Below, in pieces: positions 31,731-40,472 of a stretch of 64,000 nucleotides of DNA (position 1 is its first letter; each line of letters starts with the position of its first letter). Under the pieces are notes generated by a model. It made no database searches, was not told where the DNA came from, and worked only from the letters and a program-made list of their open reading frames with translations. Location of the stretch: NCBI GenBank assembly GCA_031401035.1, contig JANNRA010000032.1:62001-126000 (forward strand), given 5' to 3'. The position numbers were made by a program, and so were the translations under genes. The DNA comes from JANNRA01 sp031401035 (GTDB taxonomy: Bacteria > Desulfobacterota > Binatia > HRBIN30 > CADEER01).

Positions 31731-32924
31731 ATGCGAGCCGTAGGGGTCGGGTCGGGGAAAGTCAATGTGCAACGCGCCGCCGCGCTGCAGGCGCTCGCCG
31801 CCGCATTGCGCCGGGTCGCCTATGGGCCCGAGCGTCTGCGGGAGTGCCTGGGCGTGCGCTATCCGGACGACGTCGGGCTGCTGAACCATGCGCCGGCTGT
31901 GGCGCGCTGCGCCGGTTCTGCTGCCGCCGACATCGCCGCGCGCCTCTTCTATCTGGAGAACCCGGAGTCGCCCGCCGCAGTGCGGCGCCTGCTGGGCGCG
32001 GCGGACACGCGCGCGCTGACCGAGGCCGGGCTGCTGCGCGCGGCGGCGGGACGCCTGCGCGCGCGCTTGCGCGTCGACGTGCACGGCGGGCTGCTGCTGC
32101 TCGCGGACCGCCGTTTCGCCGCCCCCGATGCCACCGCGCTGGGCCTGCCGCGCGGGGACATGGTGTACCCGCCGGGGACCGACTCGGTCATGCTGGCCGA
32201 GGCGGTGCCGACGCGCGAAGGGGAGCGGGTGCTCGATCTCTGCACCGGCAGTGGTATCCAGGCCCTGCAGGTCGCGCCACGCGCCGCCGGCGTGACCGCG
32301 GTCGACATCGGCCTGCGGGCGGCGGCGCTGGCGCGGTGCAATGCCGCCTTGAACGGCATCGTCGGCGTCACGGTGCGCCAGGGCGATCTGTATGCGCCGG
32401 TCCGCGGCGAGCAGTTCGACCTGGTGATCGCCAACCCGCCCTTCGTGCCCGCGCGACGACGCGGCCCGGCCTATCACTCCGGCGGACCGCGCGGTGATCG
32501 CGTCCTGCGCCGTGTCGTCGCAGGGCTGGAGGCGCACCTCCGACCCGGGGGCCGCGCCATAGCCATCTCGCATCTGGCGCTGCGGCGGGGCGAAACGCTG
32601 CAGAGCGCGGTCGGGCCGTGGCTGCGCGGCTTCGCCGGTCGCGCGCTGATCGTCGTCCTCGAGCGCGGTACACCGATCGACCTCGCCGCGGCGCAATCGC
32701 TGTTTGCCCTCGAGGAGGGCCTGGCCGCGTACGGGCGCGAGGTGCGCGACTGGCTCGCCTACCTGCATCGGCAACGGATCGGCGAGGTTGTCGCGCTGTT
32801 GCTGGTCGCAGAGCGCGGACCGCGGCGTCGCCTCGAGGTACGCGATGGCGCCCCGCGCTCGCTTCCGATCCCGCTCTCGCAGCCGCCACCGGTGATGGTG
32901 AAGAACTGGTTGGCGGGCAGCTGA
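31731..32924 (+). CDS. SAM-dependent methyltransferase of the HemK/N5-glutamine or DNA/RNA N-methylase type
   Basis: A 397-residue protein. The catalytic domain holds the SAM-binding GERVLDLCTGSGIQALQV and the catalytic DLVIANPPFVPARRR; N-P-P-[FY] marks enzymes that methylate amino groups of glutamine, adenine or guanine. A helical N-terminal domain of about 150 residues precedes it, and a C-terminal segment ends in PPPVMVKNWLAGS. The target cannot be told from sequence. I use ATG 31731, which has GGGAGAG about 9 bases upstream; a GTG at 31716 would read through that site. Confidence 0.83.
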   Translation: MRAVGVGSGKVNVQRAAALQALAAALRRVAYGPERLRECLGVRYPDDVGLLNHAPAVARCAGSAAADIAARLFYLENPESPAAVRRLLGAADTRALTEAGLLRAAAGRLRARLRVDVHGGLLLLADRRFAAPDATALGLPRGDMVYPPGTDSVMLAEAVPTREGERVLDLCTGSGIQALQVAPRAAGVTAVDIGLRAAALARCNAALNGIVGVTVRQGDLYAPVRGEQFDLVIANPPFVPARRRGPAYHSGGPRGDRVLRRVVAGLEAHLRPGGRAIAISHLALRRGETLQSAVGPWLRGFAGRALIVVLERGTPIDLAAAQSLFALEEGLAAYGREVRDWLAYLHRQRIGEVVALLLVAERGPRRRLEVRDGAPRSLPIPLSQPPPVMVKNWLAGS

Positions 32925-32964
32925 AGCGCTGTTCGGCGTCGGCGAAACCGATTAGAGGACTCAT

Positions 32965-33405
32965 ATGAATCCACGCGCTGTTGCCCTGGCCGCTGCTGCA
33001 ACCCTCATCGTGGCCGGATGCAGCTCTGTGACGCCGACGCTGTATCCGAACGACCAGTACAATCGCGTCGGCGCCGCCAGGGCGGACGAGGACGTCGCCG
33101 CCTGTCAGCAGCAAGCCGAGGCGTACGTGAAGACCGGCGGCGGCAGCGGCCCCGGCGTCGGCGAGACAGCGCGCAACACCGGCGTTGGGGCTGCGGTGGG
33201 CGCTGCCAGTGGCGCCGTCGGCGGCGCGATCGGTGGCAACGCCGGAGAGGGCGCGGCGATCGGCGCCGCCAGCGGCGCGACAGCCGGTCTGCTCGGAACT
33301 CTGTTCGGGTGGATGTTCCAGCCCAGTCAACCCAACCCCACCTATCGCGCGTTCGTCGAGAAGTGCCTGCGCGACAAGGGATACGAGCCGATTGGCTGGC
33401 AGTAG
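32965..33405 (+). CDS. Glycine-zipper lipoprotein
   Basis: A 146-residue envelope protein. The signal peptide ends in a good lipobox LIVAGC (Cys19). The middle is a glycine-zipper region (NTGVGAAVGAASGAVGGAIG, then NAGEGAAIGAASGATAGLLG) that can insert in or pack against a membrane. The C-terminus has EKCLRDKGYEPIGWQ, seen in Pcp/OmsA-like and other small outer-membrane lipoproteins. Two more cysteines are present. The precise role is unknown. It follows the methyltransferase gene by 40 bases. Confidence 0.88.
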   Translation: MNPRAVALAAAATLIVAGCSSVTPTLYPNDQYNRVGAARADEDVAACQQQAEAYVKTGGGSGPGVGETARNTGVGAAVGAASGAVGGAIGGNAGEGAAIGAASGATAGLLGTLFGWMFQPSQPNPTYRAFVEKCLRDKGYEPIGWQ

Positions 33406-33443
33406 GCTGGGCCCGGCCACGGCGGGCGCCGCGCGCCGCTGAT

Positions 33444-35441
33444 CTAGTCGAACGCTTCCGTCAGCGTCATCGGTTTGAGCAGGCGGCGCGGTACGCCGTC
33501 GAGCAGCCGTGACGGCTTGGCGAGCACCAGCCCGATGCCGCGGTCGTACATGTTGATCGGGTAGGACAGGTAGAGGTGTCGCTTGGCGCGCGTCACCGCG
33601 ACGTAGAGGAGACGGCGCTCCTCCTCCAACTCGTCGTCGCTGTGCATGCTGTAGGTGGACGGGAACTTGCCGTCCACCATCCAGATGACGAAGACCGTGT
33701 GCCACTCGAGTCCTTTTGCCGAGTGGATGGTCGAAAGCGTCAGCAGACCCTCGTCCTCGTCGGTCGCCAGCACGTCGTTGACGCTGTCGTTCGGTGGTTC
33801 GAGCGCCATGTCCGCCAGCAGCGGCTGCAGCGTGCGGTAGCGCGCGGCGATACTGACGAAGTGCTCGAGATCGCGCTGCCGCTTCGCGTGGTCGTCAGGA
33901 TGGCGGCGCTTGAGCAGCGGCTCGTAGTAGCGCAGCACCGCGCCCAGCTGTTCGTCCGGTCGGCGGCCGGCGGCGCCGATGCGACGCAACAGACCGGCGA
34001 GGGCGCGCAGGTCGGTGGAATAGGCGCGGCCGGTGACCGATTCCAGGGCCGCAGGCACATCGGCGCTTCCGACGAGACGGTCGGCGATGTCGTCGGCCGT
34101 GCGTGGCCCGATCCCTTCGAGCAGCAGGAGGAGGCGATGCCAGGAGATCGCGTCGCGCGGGTTCTCTATCACCCGCAGGTGCGCCAACGCGTCCTTGACG
34201 TGTGCCGTTTCGATGAACCGGAAGCCGCCGCGCTTGACGAAGGGAAGATCGGCGCGCGCCAGCTCCAGCTCGAGGTCGAACGCATGGAAGCTGGACCGAA
34301 ACAGGACCGCGATCTCCGGCAGCGGTACGCCCTCCTCGCGCAACTCGAGGATGCGCTGGCAGACGAACCGCGACTGAAAGTTCTCGTGTTCCGCGGCGAT
34401 CAACAGGGGGGTCTGGCCGTCTCCCTGGCGCGTGAAGAGCACCTTGGTGTAGCGCTCGCGCGCCGCATCCATGATGGCATTGGCGACGTCGAGGACCGGT
34501 TGCGTGCTGCGGTAATTCTCCTCCAGCGCGATGACTCGTGTGCCTGGAAACAGGCTGGGGAACTGCATGATGTTCCGGAAGTCGGCGCCGCGGAACCCGT
34601 AGATGCTCTGTGCATCGTCGCCGACCGCCATCACATTGCCGTGCTCGGCGGCGAGCAGGCGGACGATGCCGGCCTGGAGGGGGTTGGTGTCCTGGTACTC
34701 GTCGACCATGAGATAGCGATGGCGTCGTGCCAGTTCTCGTCGGACGTCGGGGTGTGCTGCCAGCAGCTCGTGCAGCTTCACCAGCAGATCGTCGTAGTCG
34801 ACCACCTGTCGCTCCGTCTTGTAGGCGCGGTAGGCCGCGTCCAGGGCGACCAGATCCTCTCCGTGCTCGGCGAGGTGGGCGTAGTGTTCGTCGAGCAGCA
34901 CCGTCAACGTCCGATCGCGGTTGACCGACGCGCTGAACAGGTCGGCGATGGTCTGCTTGCGCGGGAAGCGCCGCTCCTTCTTGTCGAGTCCGAGTCGGGC
35001 GCGCAGCAGGCCGATGACATCCTCGCCGTCACTGCGGTCGAGGATGGTGAAGCCGCTCGACAGTCCGAGGACGCCACCATGGCGGCGCAGCGTGAGGTTG
35101 GCGAAGGAGTGGAAGGTGCCTCCCCCGACCTGTTCGCAGCGCCCGTCGAGCAACCCGGCGGCGCGGCGCAGCATCTCGCTGGCTGCTTTGCGGGTGAAGG
35201 TGAGTAGCAACACGGCATGCGGATCGACGCCCTGCTCGACCAGTCGCGCCACCCGGAACACCAGGGTGCGCGTCTTGCCGCTCCCGGCGCCGGCGATGAC
35301 CAGGACGGGCCCCTCAGTGGTCGTCACCGCGTTCAACTGCGGCGGGTTCAGGAGGGCGGCGTAGTCGAGGCGGAAACGGGCCTCGCGAGCGGGACGCCGC
35401 AGGACGTACGTGTTGGCGTCGGAGTCGGAAGGAGCGGTCAT
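33444..35441 (-). CDS. UvrD/Rep/PcrA-family superfamily-1 DNA helicase
   Basis: A 665-residue 3'-5' helicase. The SF1 motifs are intact: LLNPPQLNAVTTTEGPVLVIA (Q-like and I), GAGSGKT, LTFTRKAASEM (Ia), VDEYQDTN (II), GDDAQSIYGFRGA (III), LEENYRSTQ (IV), LSTIHSAKGLEW (V) and VAVTRAKRHLYLS (VI). It would act in DNA repair or replication restart. It is shorter than UvrD (about 720) and lacks the extended C-terminal tail. The ATG at 35441 is chosen because upstream in-frame sequence is unlike the family. The gene is divergent from a TusA-like gene. Confidence 0.93.
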   Translation of the reverse strand: MTAPSDSDANTYVLRRPAREARFRLDYAALLNPPQLNAVTTTEGPVLVIAGAGSGKTRTLVFRVARLVEQGVDPHAVLLLTFTRKAASEMLRRAAGLLDGRCEQVGGGTFHSFANLTLRRHGGVLGLSSGFTILDRSDGEDVIGLLRARLGLDKKERRFPRKQTIADLFSASVNRDRTLTVLLDEHYAHLAEHGEDLVALDAAYRAYKTERQVVDYDDLLVKLHELLAAHPDVRRELARRHRYLMVDEYQDTNPLQAGIVRLLAAEHGNVMAVGDDAQSIYGFRGADFRNIMQFPSLFPGTRVIALEENYRSTQPVLDVANAIMDAARERYTKVLFTRQGDGQTPLLIAAEHENFQSRFVCQRILELREEGVPLPEIAVLFRSSFHAFDLELELARADLPFVKRGGFRFIETAHVKDALAHLRVIENPRDAISWHRLLLLLEGIGPRTADDIADRLVGSADVPAALESVTGRAYSTDLRALAGLLRRIGAAGRRPDEQLGAVLRYYEPLLKRRHPDDHAKRQRDLEHFVSIAARYRTLQPLLADMALEPPNDSVNDVLATDEDEGLLTLSTIHSAKGLEWHTVFVIWMVDGKFPSTYSMHSDDELEEERRLLYVAVTRAKRHLYLSYPINMYDRGIGLVLAKPSRLLDGVPRRLLKPMTLTEAFD

Positions 35442-35509
35442 GCCAGACGCGTGGCGCAGTGCGGCGCGACGCGCTACGAAGTGTACCAGCAGCACCCGGG
35501 CGGGATCCA

Positions 35510-35755
35510 ATGGCAGACGAAGAAACGTCGAATGTTGGCACAGCGATACTCGATCTCCGCGGTGTGCCCTGCCCACTGAGTTGGGCGCGAGCGAAGGTAC
35601 GCTTGGAGGAGCTCCGGCGTGGCGCGGCGCTGGTGCTGCTGCTCGACGACGGCCGCGGCCTGCGCGATATCCCACGCGCAGCTGAGGCACATGGCTACGC
35701 GGTCGAGCCTGCGGCGCCCGTTACCGGACACTGGCGCCTGCGCATCCTCGTCTGA
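35510..35755 (+). CDS. TusA-family sulfur-carrier-like protein
   Basis: An 81-residue protein with the TusA fold: LDLRGVPCPLSWARAKVRLE includes the active cysteine in a CPL motif. The full CPxP signature is changed (CPLS), so it may be an atypical member. The rest follows the family's helix-strand pattern (GAALVLLLDDG, HGYAVEPA). TusA proteins pass sulfane sulfur to tRNA, molybdopterin or other acceptors. It stands alone between divergent and convergent genes, so the partner is unknown. ATG 35510 gives the normal length. Confidence 0.8.
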   Translation: MADEETSNVGTAILDLRGVPCPLSWARAKVRLEELRRGAALVLLLDDGRGLRDIPRAAEAHGYAVEPAAPVTGHWRLRILV

Positions 35756-35785
35756 AGCGCTGCGCCCTGGGCCTGTCGGGCAGGC

Positions 35786-35902
35786 TCAGACGGGAACCGA
35801 CACCAAGAGGGCCATCAAGCCGCTCAGGATCGCGACAACCGGCCACCAGGGCGGCAACGTCTCGTGCATATGCCGGAACGGAGCACGATTCGAACCGTCC
35901 AT
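35786..35902 (-). CDS. Possible 38-residue membrane peptide
   Basis: A short frame opens at ATG 35902 (internal ATG at 35869) and ends at 35786. After a short polar start it has PWWPVVAILSGLMALLVSV, a convincing single membrane span ending at the stop. It lies 70 bases downstream of folK on the same strand. There is no good ribosome site, and the length is near what chance allows. It is listed because one hydrophobic helix with a Trp-Trp border is a common layout for small membrane proteins. Confidence 0.35.
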   Translation of the reverse strand: MDGSNRAPFRHMHETLPPWWPVVAILSGLMALLVSVPV

Positions 35903-35972
35903 GGGGCCGAGATCAGCACTGCATCGGGTGGTCGCTTCTGAGCCAGGAGGCGGCGAGCGGGTGACGAAGCGG

Positions 35973-36473
35973 CTACTCTCCGGCGGGCATCAGGTGCACG
36001 TTCTTGATGTCCTTCACCTTGGCGAGCATTTCGGACACCGATATGCCGAGCGCAGGATGGATCAGCTGCGGCGCCAGTTCGCTCAGGGGCAGCAGGACGA
36101 AGCGGCGCTCCGAGAGACGCGGGTGGGGCACCTTGAAGGTGCGTTTGTCGACGATCTCCATGTCGAAAAGGAGCACGTCGAGATCCATCACTCGGGAACC
36201 CCACTTCTTTCCCTTCAGGCGCTTACGCCCCATTTCCTCCTCAATGCCATGAAGCTTCTTGAGGAGTTCTGTGGCGCCGAGTTCGGTTTCAATCTCAAGG
36301 ACGCTGTTGGCGAACCAGGTCTTCGCGTCGCCATGCGGTTCGCTCTCGTACAGAGACGATTCCTTCATGACGCGGGTTTTCGGCAACTCGCCGATGCGGC
36401 GCTTCGCCTCACGGCAGTTGCTGCGCCGCTCGCCCAAGTTGGATCCGACTCCGATGAACACTCGGTGGGGCAT
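35973..36473 (-). CDS. folK: 2-amino-4-hydroxy-6-hydroxymethyldihydropteridine diphosphokinase (HPPK)
   Basis: A 166-residue folate enzyme that pyrophosphorylates hydroxymethyl-dihydropterin. The N-terminus RVFIGVGSNLGERRSNCREA, the SSLYESEPHGDAKTWFANSV strand, and the catalytic segment RVMDLDVLLFDMEI followed by VPHPRLSERRFVLLPLSELAP are diagnostic. ATG 36473 has a good GGGGAGG site. Codons are less GC-rich than in neighbouring genes (many AAG and CTT), a possible sign of a different history. It lies alone; folB and folP are not in the window, though a PTPS-III-like gene at 28496 could supply the substrate. Confidence 0.95.
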   Translation of the reverse strand: MPHRVFIGVGSNLGERRSNCREAKRRIGELPKTRVMKESSLYESEPHGDAKTWFANSVLEIETELGATELLKKLHGIEEEMGRKRLKGKKWGSRVMDLDVLLFDMEIVDKRTFKVPHPRLSERRFVLLPLSELAPQLIHPALGISVSEMLAKVKDIKNVHLMPAGE

Positions 36474-36549
36474 ACCATCCAGCCTCCCCGCCACACATCC
36501 ACAACCGGCCCTGCCGCCGCGTGTCGCGGGACGCGGCTAAGTCGCCGCA

Positions 36550-36578
36550 CTTTTACTGCTATACGCCAGAGTATGCAA
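36550..36578 (-). promoter_or_regulatory. Candidate folK promoter
   Basis: On the minus strand TTGCAT (36573-36578) is followed after 17 bases by TAAAAG (36550-36555). Both boxes are partial matches to the sigma70 pattern, and the spacing is ideal. The start codon is about 75 bases further on. Confidence 0.3.
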
Positions 36579-36596
36579 CTGACTCGCGGAGTTGCA
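36574..36596. promoter_or_regulatory. Inverted repeat in the folK-dapL divergent region
   Basis: TGCAACT (36574-36580) and AGTTGCA (36590-36596) are perfect complements around a 9-base centre. The element overlaps the candidate folK -35 box and lies 75 bases upstream of the dapL start. A protein binding here could control both genes, but no partner is suggested by the sequence. Confidence 0.3.
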
Positions 36597-36670
36597 GGGG
36601 GCGAGCTTGAGGCAGCGGCGGCCGGGTGCTAACTCGTGCGAGCTTTAGATCTGGATACCGAGGAGACGCG

Positions 36671-37840
36671 ATGAAGTCGGCAGACCGCCTGAAGAAGATC
36701 CCGCCATATCTGTTCATGGAGCTGCGTCAGAAGATCGGGCGGGCCAAGGCGGAGGGCAGGGACGTCATCAGCTTGGCCATTGGCGATCCCGTCGAGCCGA
36801 CTCCCGAGCCGGTCATCGAGGAGCTGGCGAGGGCGGCGCGGGACCCTGCCAATCATCAGTATCCGACTGATGAAGAGAAGGGCATGTTCGGCTTTCGCGA
36901 GGCTGTGGCGCGCTGGTACCAGCGCCGTTACGGCGTCACGGTCGACCCCCAAACGGAGGTGCTCGGCCTGATCGGTTCCAAGGAGGGCTGCCACCACTTT
37001 GCGCTGGCGCGCGTCAATCCGGGCGACGTCGTGTTGATGACCGACCCGGGGTACCCGGCGTACCGCTCGAGCATCCTGATCGCCGGCGGCGAGCCGGTGA
37101 ACGTGCCGATTCGCGCCGAGCAGGGCTATCTGCCGGTGCTGCGCGACGTTCCCGTCGAGACGGCGCGGCGGGCGACCGCGATGTTTCTCAACTACCCCAA
37201 CAACCCGACCGGAGCGGTGGCGACGCCGGCATTCCTTAAGGAACTGGTCGAGTTCGCCCGTACCTACGACATTGCCATCTGCTACGACAATCCGTACATC
37301 GAGATCGTCTTCGACGGCGAGCGGCCGCTCAGCTTCCTCTCCGTCCCCGGTGCCAGGGATGTCGGCGTTGAGCTGAACTCCCTGTCGAAGCCGTTCAACA
37401 TGACCGGTTGGCGCCTCGGCATGGCGCTGGGAAACCCAGATCTGATCGCCGCGATCTCGAAGGTGAAGGAGAACACCGATTCGGGGGTGTTCAACGCCGT
37501 CCAATACGCGGGCATCGCCGCCTTCGGCCGCTGCGAGGACACGGTTCCGCACATGCTGCAGGTGTACAAGCGTCGCCGCGACCTGGTGGTGGCGACGCTG
37601 CGTCAGGTCGGCATCGACTACACGCCGGCTCGCGGCACCTTCTATATGTGGGTACCGACGCCGAAAGGTGCGTCGAGTCTCGAGTTCGCCGACCGGCTGC
37701 TCGAGCAGGCAAACGTCGTAGTGGCGCCCGGGCGCGGCTACGGCGAGTTCGGCGAGGGATACTTCCGCATGTCGCTGACCGTCTCCGATGCCCGCCTCGA
37801 ACAGGCCATGGAGCGCATGCGCGGCGCGTTGGAGGGCTGA
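36671..37840 (+). CDS. dapL: LL-diaminopimelate aminotransferase
   Basis: A 389-residue fold-type I aminotransferase that makes LL-diaminopimelate directly from tetrahydrodipicolinate, bypassing the acylated route. The family pattern is clear: RLKKIPPYLFMELRQK, NHQYPTDEEKGMFGFREA, GLIGSKEGCHHFALA, TDPGYPAYR, MFLNYPNNPTGAVAT, and the PLP lysine Lys240 in NSLSKPFNMTGWRLG. The start ATG 36671 has GAGGAGA upstream. It is convergent with dapB-dapA-dapF, which supply and use its substrates, so the DapL pathway is complete here apart from general aspartate enzymes. Alanine or aspartate aminotransferase activity is a less likely alternative. Confidence 0.9.
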   Translation: MKSADRLKKIPPYLFMELRQKIGRAKAEGRDVISLAIGDPVEPTPEPVIEELARAARDPANHQYPTDEEKGMFGFREAVARWYQRRYGVTVDPQTEVLGLIGSKEGCHHFALARVNPGDVVLMTDPGYPAYRSSILIAGGEPVNVPIRAEQGYLPVLRDVPVETARRATAMFLNYPNNPTGAVATPAFLKELVEFARTYDIAICYDNPYIEIVFDGERPLSFLSVPGARDVGVELNSLSKPFNMTGWRLGMALGNPDLIAAISKVKENTDSGVFNAVQYAGIAAFGRCEDTVPHMLQVYKRRRDLVVATLRQVGIDYTPARGTFYMWVPTPKGASSLEFADRLLEQANVVVAPGRGYGEFGEGYFRMSLTVSDARLEQAMERMRGALEG

Positions 37841-37848
37841 CCTTCGTC

Positions 37849-37873
37849 GCGGGCGCGTCTGTGCCGCGCCCGC
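37849..37873. terminator. Hairpin between convergent dapL and dapB
   Basis: GCGGGCGCG (37849-37857) and CGCGCCCGC (37865-37873) form a perfect 9-bp stem with a 7-base loop in the short gap between two convergent operons. It can fold on either strand. There is no T-run on either side, so efficiency is uncertain. Confidence 0.45.
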
Positions 37874-37889
37874 CGATGCGCAGCCGCGG

Positions 37890-38699
37890 TCAGAGCCCGA
37901 GGACGTCTCGCATTGCGTAGCGGCCGGGCGCTTGCCCGGCCAGCCACAGGCCGGCGCGCACAGCGCCGCGTGCCAGGCAGTCGCGACTGTGGGCGCGATG
38001 GGTCAGCTCCACCCGCTCCCCCATCCCGGCAAACACCACGGTATGGTCGCCGACGACGTCGCCACCGCGCAGCGCAATGATGCCGATTTCTTCGTCGCGG
38101 CGGGCCCCGACGATGCCTGTACGCGCCAGACGCTTGCTGGCGTCGAAGTCGCGCTGCAGCCCGGTCGCCGCCGCTTGGCCCAGTGCCAGAGCCGTGCCGC
38201 TGGGGGAATCGACCTTGAGACGGTGATGTATCTCGACGATCTCGGGGTCGAAGCCGGGGCCGAGGACGCGGGCCGCCTGTTCGACCAGCATCAGCAGCAC
38301 GTTGACACCGACGCTCATGTTGGCGGCGATGACACAGCGCGTACGCGGCGCGAGCGCGTCGAGTTCGAGGCTCTCGGCGGCCGAGAAGCCAGTCGTCCCG
38401 ATGACGATACCGGCGGCGCCGGCGGCCGCGACGCGCAAATGCGCGACCGCCGCCGGGGCGGCGGTGAAGTCGAGCGTCACGGTTCCGGCGACTGCCGCGG
38501 CGGCGTAGTCGTCGCTGACACGTATGCCGAGGGCGGGAACGCCGGCGAGGCTACCGGCGTCCTGTCCGATCGTCGCGTGGCCGGGTGCCTCGATGGCGGC
38601 ATGCAGGCGCGCGCCGGATTCCGCGGCAACCAGGCCGATGATGGTCCGCCCCATGCGACCGGCGGCGCCGCAGACGATGAGGGGAACTGGAGCGGTCAT
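37890..38699 (-). CDS. dapB: 4-hydroxy-tetrahydrodipicolinate reductase
   Basis: A 269-residue NAD(P)H reductase forming tetrahydrodipicolinate. It has the dinucleotide loop GAAGRMG (11-17), the GIVIGTTGFSA segment, and the catalytic VEIHHRLKVDSPSGTAL (His158/His159, Lys162). It ends with the usual SRDCLARGAVRAGLWL helix. The ATG at 38699 overlaps the dapA stop by four bases. It is the last gene of a twelve-gene minus-strand series and is separated from the convergent dapL by a hairpin. Confidence 0.96.
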   Translation of the reverse strand: MTAPVPLIVCGAAGRMGRTIIGLVAAESGARLHAAIEAPGHATIGQDAGSLAGVPALGIRVSDDYAAAAVAGTVTLDFTAAPAAVAHLRVAAAGAAGIVIGTTGFSAAESLELDALAPRTRCVIAANMSVGVNVLLMLVEQAARVLGPGFDPEIVEIHHRLKVDSPSGTALALGQAAATGLQRDFDASKRLARTGIVGARRDEEIGIIALRGGDVVGDHTVVFAGMGERVELTHRAHSRDCLARGAVRAGLWLAGQAPGRYAMRDVLGL

Positions 38700-39580
38700 C
38701 GCAACAGGCCGATCTCCTGCAGGGCGGAACGCAGGTGGGCGCGCGGCGCCTCGCTCATCGACAGGAGCGGCAGGCGAAGCTCGTCGCTGCAGAAGCCGAG
38801 CATGGCCATGGCGGCCTTGATGGGGATCGGGTTGGTTTCGAGGAAGAGGGCGCGCATCAAGGGGAGCAACGCGTAGTGACGGCGACGGGCCTCGGCCCAG
38901 TCGCCGCGCTGCGCCGCGTCCACCGCCGCCGCCCAGGCCTGTGGCGCGCAATTGCCGATCACCGAGATGACGCCGACGCCGCCCACGGCGAGCACGGGCA
39001 GCGTCAGCGCATCGTCGCCAGCATAGACCGGCAGCGAGTCGCCGCAACAGCGGATGACTTCCATGCACTCGTCGATCGACCCGGTCGCTTCCTTCAGTCC
39101 GACGACGTGCTCCAACTCGGCCAGCCGGACGAGCGTCGTCACCTCGATCTTCGAGCCGGTGCGCCCTGGGATATTGTAGACGATGAGCGGGAACGCCGTC
39201 GCGTCGGCGATGGCGCGATAGTGGCGGTAGATCCCCTCCTGCGTCGGCTTGTTGTAGTAGGGCGAAATCAGGAGGGCGGCGTCGGCGCCCGCCGCTTTGG
39301 CCGCCTGGGTGAGACGGATGGCCTCCGTGGTCGAGTTGGAGCCCGTGCCGGCAACCACCGGGACGCGCCCGTGGGCGCGGCCGACGACCAGCTTGATGAC
39401 CTCGACGTGCTCGGCATGCGAGAGCGTCGCCGACTCGCCCGTGCTGCCGCACGGCACCAGGCCCTGCACGCCGTGCGCGATCTGGTCGTCGACAATGCGT
39501 TCAAGCGCGGCGGTGTCGATCGCCCCGTCACGGAACGGCGTGATCAGCGCGGTCAGGGTGCCCGGGAACGTTGGCTTCAT
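38696..39580 (-). CDS. dapA: 4-hydroxy-tetrahydrodipicolinate synthase
   Basis: A 294-residue aldolase-like (TIM barrel) enzyme joining pyruvate and aspartate semialdehyde. The Schiff-base lysine is Lys163 (VGLKEATGS), Tyr135 lies in VYNIPGRTG with Arg140, and the substrate loop GSTGESATL is at 46-54. GTLTALITPFRDG is the standard N-terminus. The ATG at 39580 overlaps the dapF stop by four bases, and the gene overlaps dapB in the same way. Confidence 0.96.
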   Translation of the reverse strand: MKPTFPGTLTALITPFRDGAIDTAALERIVDDQIAHGVQGLVPCGSTGESATLSHAEHVEVIKLVVGRAHGRVPVVAGTGSNSTTEAIRLTQAAKAAGADAALLISPYYNKPTQEGIYRHYRAIADATAFPLIVYNIPGRTGSKIEVTTLVRLAELEHVVGLKEATGSIDECMEVIRCCGDSLPVYAGDDALTLPVLAVGGVGVISVIGNCAPQAWAAAVDAAQRGDWAEARRRHYALLPLMRALFLETNPIPIKAAMAMLGFCSDELRLPLLSMSEAPRAHLRSALQEIGLLR

Positions 39581-40422
39581 GCGTCGACCTCGATCTCGCC
39601 GCGGAACACCTCTTCCGCGGCACCGCTCATTACGACGTGGCCGTCCGATTCGCGCCACTCGATGGCCAGATCGCCGCCGTTCAGACGCACGGTCGCGCGA
39701 CGCGCAGCGCGGCCGGTGAGCACGGCGGCGACGAGGGCGGCGCAGGCGCCGGTGCCGCATGCCGCGGTCTCGCCAGACCCGCGCTCCCAGACGCGCATGC
39801 GCAGAAGGGTCGGCGTCTCAACGTGGACGAACTCGGTGTTGACGCGGGCCGGAAAGAAGCGGTGCTGCTCGAAAGGCGGACCGAGGCGCGCGAGATCGAG
39901 GGCCTCGACATCTGCCGTGAAGACGATGCAATGCGGGTTGCCCATCGACACGCAGGTGACTTGCCAGGCAACCCCGTCGACTTCGAGTGGTGAATCGATG
40001 ACGCGCCCGACAGCCGCGACCGGGATCGCCGGCCCGTCGAGAATAGGTTCACCCATATCCACCGTGACCTCGGACACCTCGGAACCGCATACGGTAAGGT
40101 GCAGAACCTTGATCCCGGAATCGGTCTCGACATGCATCGGGTTGGCGCGCGCGAGATGGTGCTCGAAGGCGTACTTGCCGACGCAGCGGATGCCGTTCCC
40201 GCACATGGCGCCGCGACTCCCATCGGCGTTGTACATCTCCATCCGGCAGTCGGCCAGCTCCGACGGACGGATGAGGATCAGACCGTCCGAGCCGATGCCG
40301 GTGCGGCGCGGGCTGACGCGGCGTGCCAGCGCCGCGGGGTCGGCGATGCGATGCGCGAAGGCGTCGACGTAGACGTAGTCATTGCCGATGCCGTGCATCT
40401 TCACGAAGGGCAGGAGGGCCAT
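39577..40422 (-). CDS. dapF: Diaminopimelate epimerase
   Basis: A 281-residue racemase converting LL- to meso-diaminopimelate for lysine and peptidoglycan. It has two catalytic cysteines: Cys74 in MCGNGIRC and another in the second-half motif ETAACGTGACA. The N-terminus FVKMHGIGNDYVYVD fixes the start at ATG 40422. A GTG at 40476 overlapping the upstream stop would add 18 basic residues not seen in the family, but its GTGA overlap matches local style and cannot be excluded. The gene follows a LptM-like lipoprotein gene. Confidence 0.95.
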   Translation of the reverse strand: MALLPFVKMHGIGNDYVYVDAFAHRIADPAALARRVSPRRTGIGSDGLILIRPSELADCRMEMYNADGSRGAMCGNGIRCVGKYAFEHHLARANPMHVETDSGIKVLHLTVCGSEVSEVTVDMGEPILDGPAIPVAAVGRVIDSPLEVDGVAWQVTCVSMGNPHCIVFTADVEALDLARLGPPFEQHRFFPARVNTEFVHVETPTLLRMRVWERGSGETAACGTGACAALVAAVLTGRAARRATVRLNGGDLAIEWRESDGHVVMSGAAEEVFRGEIEVDA

Positions 40423-40472
40423 CGGTCGTCGGGAGGTAGCACGCAGAGGGTGGAATCGAAAGCTGCGGCGAT

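Noticed and set aside
35885..35905. tRNA-like T-loop (GGTTCGAATC on the minus strand)
   Set aside because: The flanking bases do not form the 5-bp T stem, and no acceptor, D or anticodon arms were found around it.
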